This document shows, piece by piece, positions 61,471 through 64,000 of a stretch of 64,000 nt of DNA (positions are counted from its first letter, which is position 1; every line of letters begins with the position of its first letter). The position numbers and the translations under genes were made by a program. The notes under the pieces were generated by a model. The model saw nothing but the letters and a program-made list of their open reading frames with translations, did not search any database and was not told the DNA's origin. Location: positions 17,599 to 81,598 of the forward strand of contig JACVZY010000020.1 in the NCBI GenBank assembly GCA_014654705.1, written 5' to 3'. This stretch comes from Ignavibacteria bacterium (GTDB lineage: Bacteria; Bacteroidota; Ignavibacteria; Kapaibacteriales; UBA4661).

Positions 61471-62508
61471 ATGACACAAATCTTTACCACAAGCAGTACG
61501 CTTCTTGCTATCGAAAGCTCCTGTGATGAGACTTCGGCGGCAATTTATCAAGGCTCAGAACTGCGGAGCAATATCATCTCCTCGCAACTTTTTCACACTA
61601 AATTTGGCGGTATTGTGCCGGAACTGGCTTCACGGGCGCACGTACAAGGTATTTCGACGATAATCGCTGAATCGCTTCGCGAAGCCGACGTGAGCATGGT
61701 GGACGTAGATGCCATTGCTGTGACGCAACGTCCGGGCTTGGCGGGGTCGCTGGTGGTGGGTACAAATTTTGCAAAAGGGCTGGCGCTCAAATACAACCTG
61801 CCCATTGTGGCGGTGAATCACATCGAAGGACACATTTACTCGGCTTTCATTGAAAATGAAAATATTCGGTTTCCATTTCTGGCGCTGATTGTGAGCGGTG
61901 GTCATACCTCGCTTTTTCATGTGGAATCGTTTGAGCATTACACCGTCATCGGTTCAACAAGAGATGATGCGGCAGGCGAGGCATTCGACAAAATTGCGAA
62001 ACTGCTTGGACTCGGCTATCCGGGCGGCATCCACATTGACCGTCTGGCAAAAGAGGGCAATGCCCGCGCAATAGCCTTTCCGCGCAGTATGCTCCGCGAA
62101 GACAATTTCGACTTCAGCTTTAGTGGCTTAAAAACTGCCGTGCGGACGTATGTACAGAAAACGCTTCAGCACACGCCCAATGAAGAGGAACTTCGCAATA
62201 TTTGTGCTTCCGCGCAAGAAGCAATCGCGGATGTGCTTGTGCAGAAAACACTCCGTGCCGCATCGCACTTCGGCGCAAACGATATTGTCGTCGCAGGTGG
62301 CGTAGCGGCAAATTCACGCCTTCGTGCGCTCTTGCGCGACGAAGCAAAAAAGCAGGGACGGCAAATATTCATCCCTGCTATGGCGTACTGCACCGATAAC
62401 GCCGCCATGATAGGTTGCATTGGGCGGCAGAAGCTGCTTCACGGCGTGCATAGCCCGCTCACCTTCACGATTGGCGTTGGTTCTCTGAGGGCAAAGTATC
62501 GCGGGTAA
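61471..62508 (+). CDS. tsaD: tRNA N6-threonylcarbamoyladenosine transferase TsaD
   Basis: Transfers threonylcarbamoyl to A37 of tRNAs reading ANN codons, together with TsaB, TsaE and TsaC; 345 residues. ASKHA fold: LAIESSCDETSAAI at the start, metal-binding HVQGI region in ELASRAHVQGIS, VNHIEGHIYSAF (H-I-E-G-H), SGGHTSLF and DDAAGEAFDKIAKLLGLGYPGG. FSFSGLKTAV and VAGGVAANSRLR follow. No Shine-Dalgarno is seen. It is convergent with nadV. Confidence 0.97.
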   Translation: MTQIFTTSSTLLAIESSCDETSAAIYQGSELRSNIISSQLFHTKFGGIVPELASRAHVQGISTIIAESLREADVSMVDVDAIAVTQRPGLAGSLVVGTNFAKGLALKYNLPIVAVNHIEGHIYSAFIENENIRFPFLALIVSGGHTSLFHVESFEHYTVIGSTRDDAAGEAFDKIAKLLGLGYPGGIHIDRLAKEGNARAIAFPRSMLREDNFDFSFSGLKTAVRTYVQKTLQHTPNEEELRNICASAQEAIADVLVQKTLRAASHFGANDIVVAGGVAANSRLRALLRDEAKKQGRQIFIPAMAYCTDNAAMIGCIGRQKLLHGVHSPLTFTIGVGSLRAKYRG

Positions 62509-62550
62509 TTCAAGAACGTTTTAAGTGCTGATTTTTGAGTGCTGGCGCCC

Positions 62551-63930
62551 TCACAGTAGCGCATGGTGCTTCACGTCGTCAAAGGTGTATTCCTGCTTCA
62601 CAACACCGTTTTCAAAGACCGTCTGCAAAATATCCAAGCCCACAGTGTCCTCGGGCAAGGTTACGAAGCCACCTTCGGGTGTCCGCACGAGTTTCAAGCG
62701 CCCACGCTTCGAGTTCTTGCCGCTATCGGTGATGGGTTGCTTGAAGACATCGCGCTCTTTGCCGCCGACCACAGCTGCACTGCATTTGAATGCAAATTTC
62801 TGTGTGTCGCGGTCAAGTTTTTGCAAGAGCGCACCACCCATACCGAAAGCGATATTGTCTGCCGACCAGCCGTTCTGCTTCAGAACGCTTAAAATCTCGC
62901 CTATCGAATCATAATCCACACCGTCGCCCTGAATCACGCGCACGTTGGGGTGCAATACTTTGAAGCCTTTGTCGTTCGTGCTTGTCCCGAATCGTTCTCC
63001 AAGAATTTCCATTACTTTCAAAACAACTTCCGACGGCTTCCCGGAATCCGGGCGCACCACAAGCGTACCTTTTCGCGCCAAAACTGCGTCGTGGAGTTCC
63101 TGCCCCCAAATGCGGTCGCAGGCAGCATAAATATCATACGAATCGCTCACGCACGCCACCAGACCTTCGGGGTACTGCGTGAGCATATTTGCGTACGCTT
63201 TCGCCTCGTTCTCCCGCCCCCATGACGTAATGGTGCTGTGTTCGGCGGCAGGAATTGAGAAGCCGTAGCAATTCTGCGTGTTGTAGTAGCTTTGGGTAAA
63301 CGTGAGCGCCGCTATCGTGTCGGTGCCCATAAAATTGACCAGATGCGCCGCACCGCCCAGCCCCGCCGACTCCACCGACGACACGCCGCGAAAGCCGAAA
63401 TCATGGAGTTTGAAGTTAATAAGCGCCGGATCGCCGGTTTCTTCTAGATACTGCGTAATGACGCGCTTGATTTCACGCGAAAGCGTTGCTACCGTGCAGC
63501 CATACCAGACTTGTACAAGTAAGGTTTCGAGGAAGTTCGTGAGCCAGTAACATTCGGGATCAGTGTTTTCAATCGTCATCATCACGTTATGTACAGGTAT
63601 TGCGCTGCCTTCAGGCACAGCTTTGATGCGCACTGGCAACCGTCCGCCATGATGCTGAAGAATATATTCCCATCCGGTGCGGTTAAAGAGGTCGGCATTA
63701 CCAAAGTGTTTTTCATACAACAATGCTGCATCGTTTATACCTTCTTGCGTTACCACCTGTCCCGATAAATATTCTTTCAAATAGTATTGCAAGCCAAAAA
63801 AGACAACGTTCTCAAAGCGTCCGCCACGTGACTCAAAATACGAGTAAATTGTGCTTGTATTTGGCGGATATTGTTTGTAATGACTGATTTTATAGCTATC
63901 AGTCAGGAGAATGATATTGTGTGATTTCAT
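62551..63930 (-). CDS. nadV: Nicotinamide phosphoribosyltransferase
   Basis: Salvages nicotinamide to NMN using PRPP (NAMPT/NadV family), 459 residues. MKSHNIILLTDSYKISHYKQYP opens it, and GGRFENVVFFGLQYYLKEYL, KLHDFGFRGVSSVESAGLGG, FMGTDTIAA, SIPAAEHSTITSWG and VRPDSGKPSEVV are NAMPT-specific landmarks. GDGVDYDSI and AFGMGGALLQKLDRDTQKFA form the active-site end. The sequence around HDFGFRG with the following SSVESAG is distinct from nicotinate phosphoribosyltransferase (PncB). It is convergent with tsaD. Confidence 0.93.
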   Translation of the reverse strand: MKSHNIILLTDSYKISHYKQYPPNTSTIYSYFESRGGRFENVVFFGLQYYLKEYLSGQVVTQEGINDAALLYEKHFGNADLFNRTGWEYILQHHGGRLPVRIKAVPEGSAIPVHNVMMTIENTDPECYWLTNFLETLLVQVWYGCTVATLSREIKRVITQYLEETGDPALINFKLHDFGFRGVSSVESAGLGGAAHLVNFMGTDTIAALTFTQSYYNTQNCYGFSIPAAEHSTITSWGRENEAKAYANMLTQYPEGLVACVSDSYDIYAACDRIWGQELHDAVLARKGTLVVRPDSGKPSEVVLKVMEILGERFGTSTNDKGFKVLHPNVRVIQGDGVDYDSIGEILSVLKQNGWSADNIAFGMGGALLQKLDRDTQKFAFKCSAAVVGGKERDVFKQPITDSGKNSKRGRLKLVRTPEGGFVTLPEDTVGLDILQTVFENGVVKQEYTFDDVKHHALL

Positions 63931-64000
63931 GGTGGTTCCTTGATAAATAATGCCAATTAAAAGTTAAAAATCAGAGCAATCAAAGCGGCAGCCAGTCTGC

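Noticed and set aside
1..64000. CRISPR arrays, transposases, integrases or prophage genes
   Set aside because: No regularly spaced repeats and no proteins of these families were seen.

Overview
The window looks like a chromosome segment from a Gram-negative bacterium of the Bacteroidota/Chlorobiota (FCB) group. I cannot name the class with confidence, although a Kapabacteria/Ignavibacteria-like lineage would fit. The reasons are: sensor proteins built from two-component-type beta-propeller repeats plus a Y_Y_Y domain, twin OmpA-domain and TPR secreted proteins, LptF/G and RodZ homologues, a DEDDh exonuclease-UvrC fusion, few Shine-Dalgarno sites, and several upstream regions resembling the Bacteroidota TTG-N20-TAnnTTTG promoter. 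No prophage, transposase, CRISPR array or rRNA operon is visible. Genes lie on both strands in short runs.

Layout. 1-6.4 kb: a 5'-truncated propeller sensor kinase, a receiver-first kinase, the exonuclease-UvrC fusion and a lipoprotein, all on +. 6.5-10 kb: twin-OmpA protein and ribosomal protein S1. 10.2-14.8 kb: a lone mraY, then dxs and a cystathionine gamma-synthase-like gene. 14.9-19.4 kb: DASH cryptochrome, a CruF-like carotenoid hydratase, an alcohol dehydrogenase and an LptF/G permease. 19.5-26.6 kb: queA, a MalK-type ATPase, a 7TMR-DISM kinase, an ion-channel-like membrane protein with an altered filter, tyrS and a lone receiver. 26.9-32.6 kb: esterase, thioredoxin-TPR protein, tRNA-Arg, SRP RNA, RNase G/E and a DUF6174 lipoprotein. 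32.8-39.3 kb: acyl-CoA carboxylase beta subunit, serine hydrolase, serS and dnaA, followed by a cluster of three DnaA boxes that may be oriC. 39.3-44.7 kb: two divergent cyclase-family signalling genes, one apparently active and one degenerate. 44.9-47.5 kb: a TPR protein, an inverted repeat and small AT-rich genes. 47.7-55.1 kb: acyl-CoA synthetase, thiolase, a frameshifted DUF29 gene, pheS, ABA4-like protein and rodZ. 55.4-63.9 kb: CPBP protease, coiled-coil lipoprotein, pyruvate kinase with a histone-H1-like tail, a polytopic membrane protein, tsaD and nadV.

Most of the window is housekeeping: translation (S1, TyrRS, SerRS, PheRS alpha, QueA, TsaD, tRNA-Arg, SRP RNA), replication start (DnaA), envelope (MraY, LptF/G, RodZ, OmpA-like), isoprenoid/carotenoid and light response (Dxs, CruF-like, Cry-DASH), and acyl-CoA metabolism. 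Over this lies a dense signalling layer of three histidine kinases, two cyclase-family proteins and a free receiver. The best candidates for something undescribed are the divergent active/degenerate cyclase pair, the receiver array with graded loss of its phospho-acceptors, the channel-like protein without a TVGYG filter, and the basic tail on pyruvate kinase. All functional statements are read from sequence alone; no database search was run.
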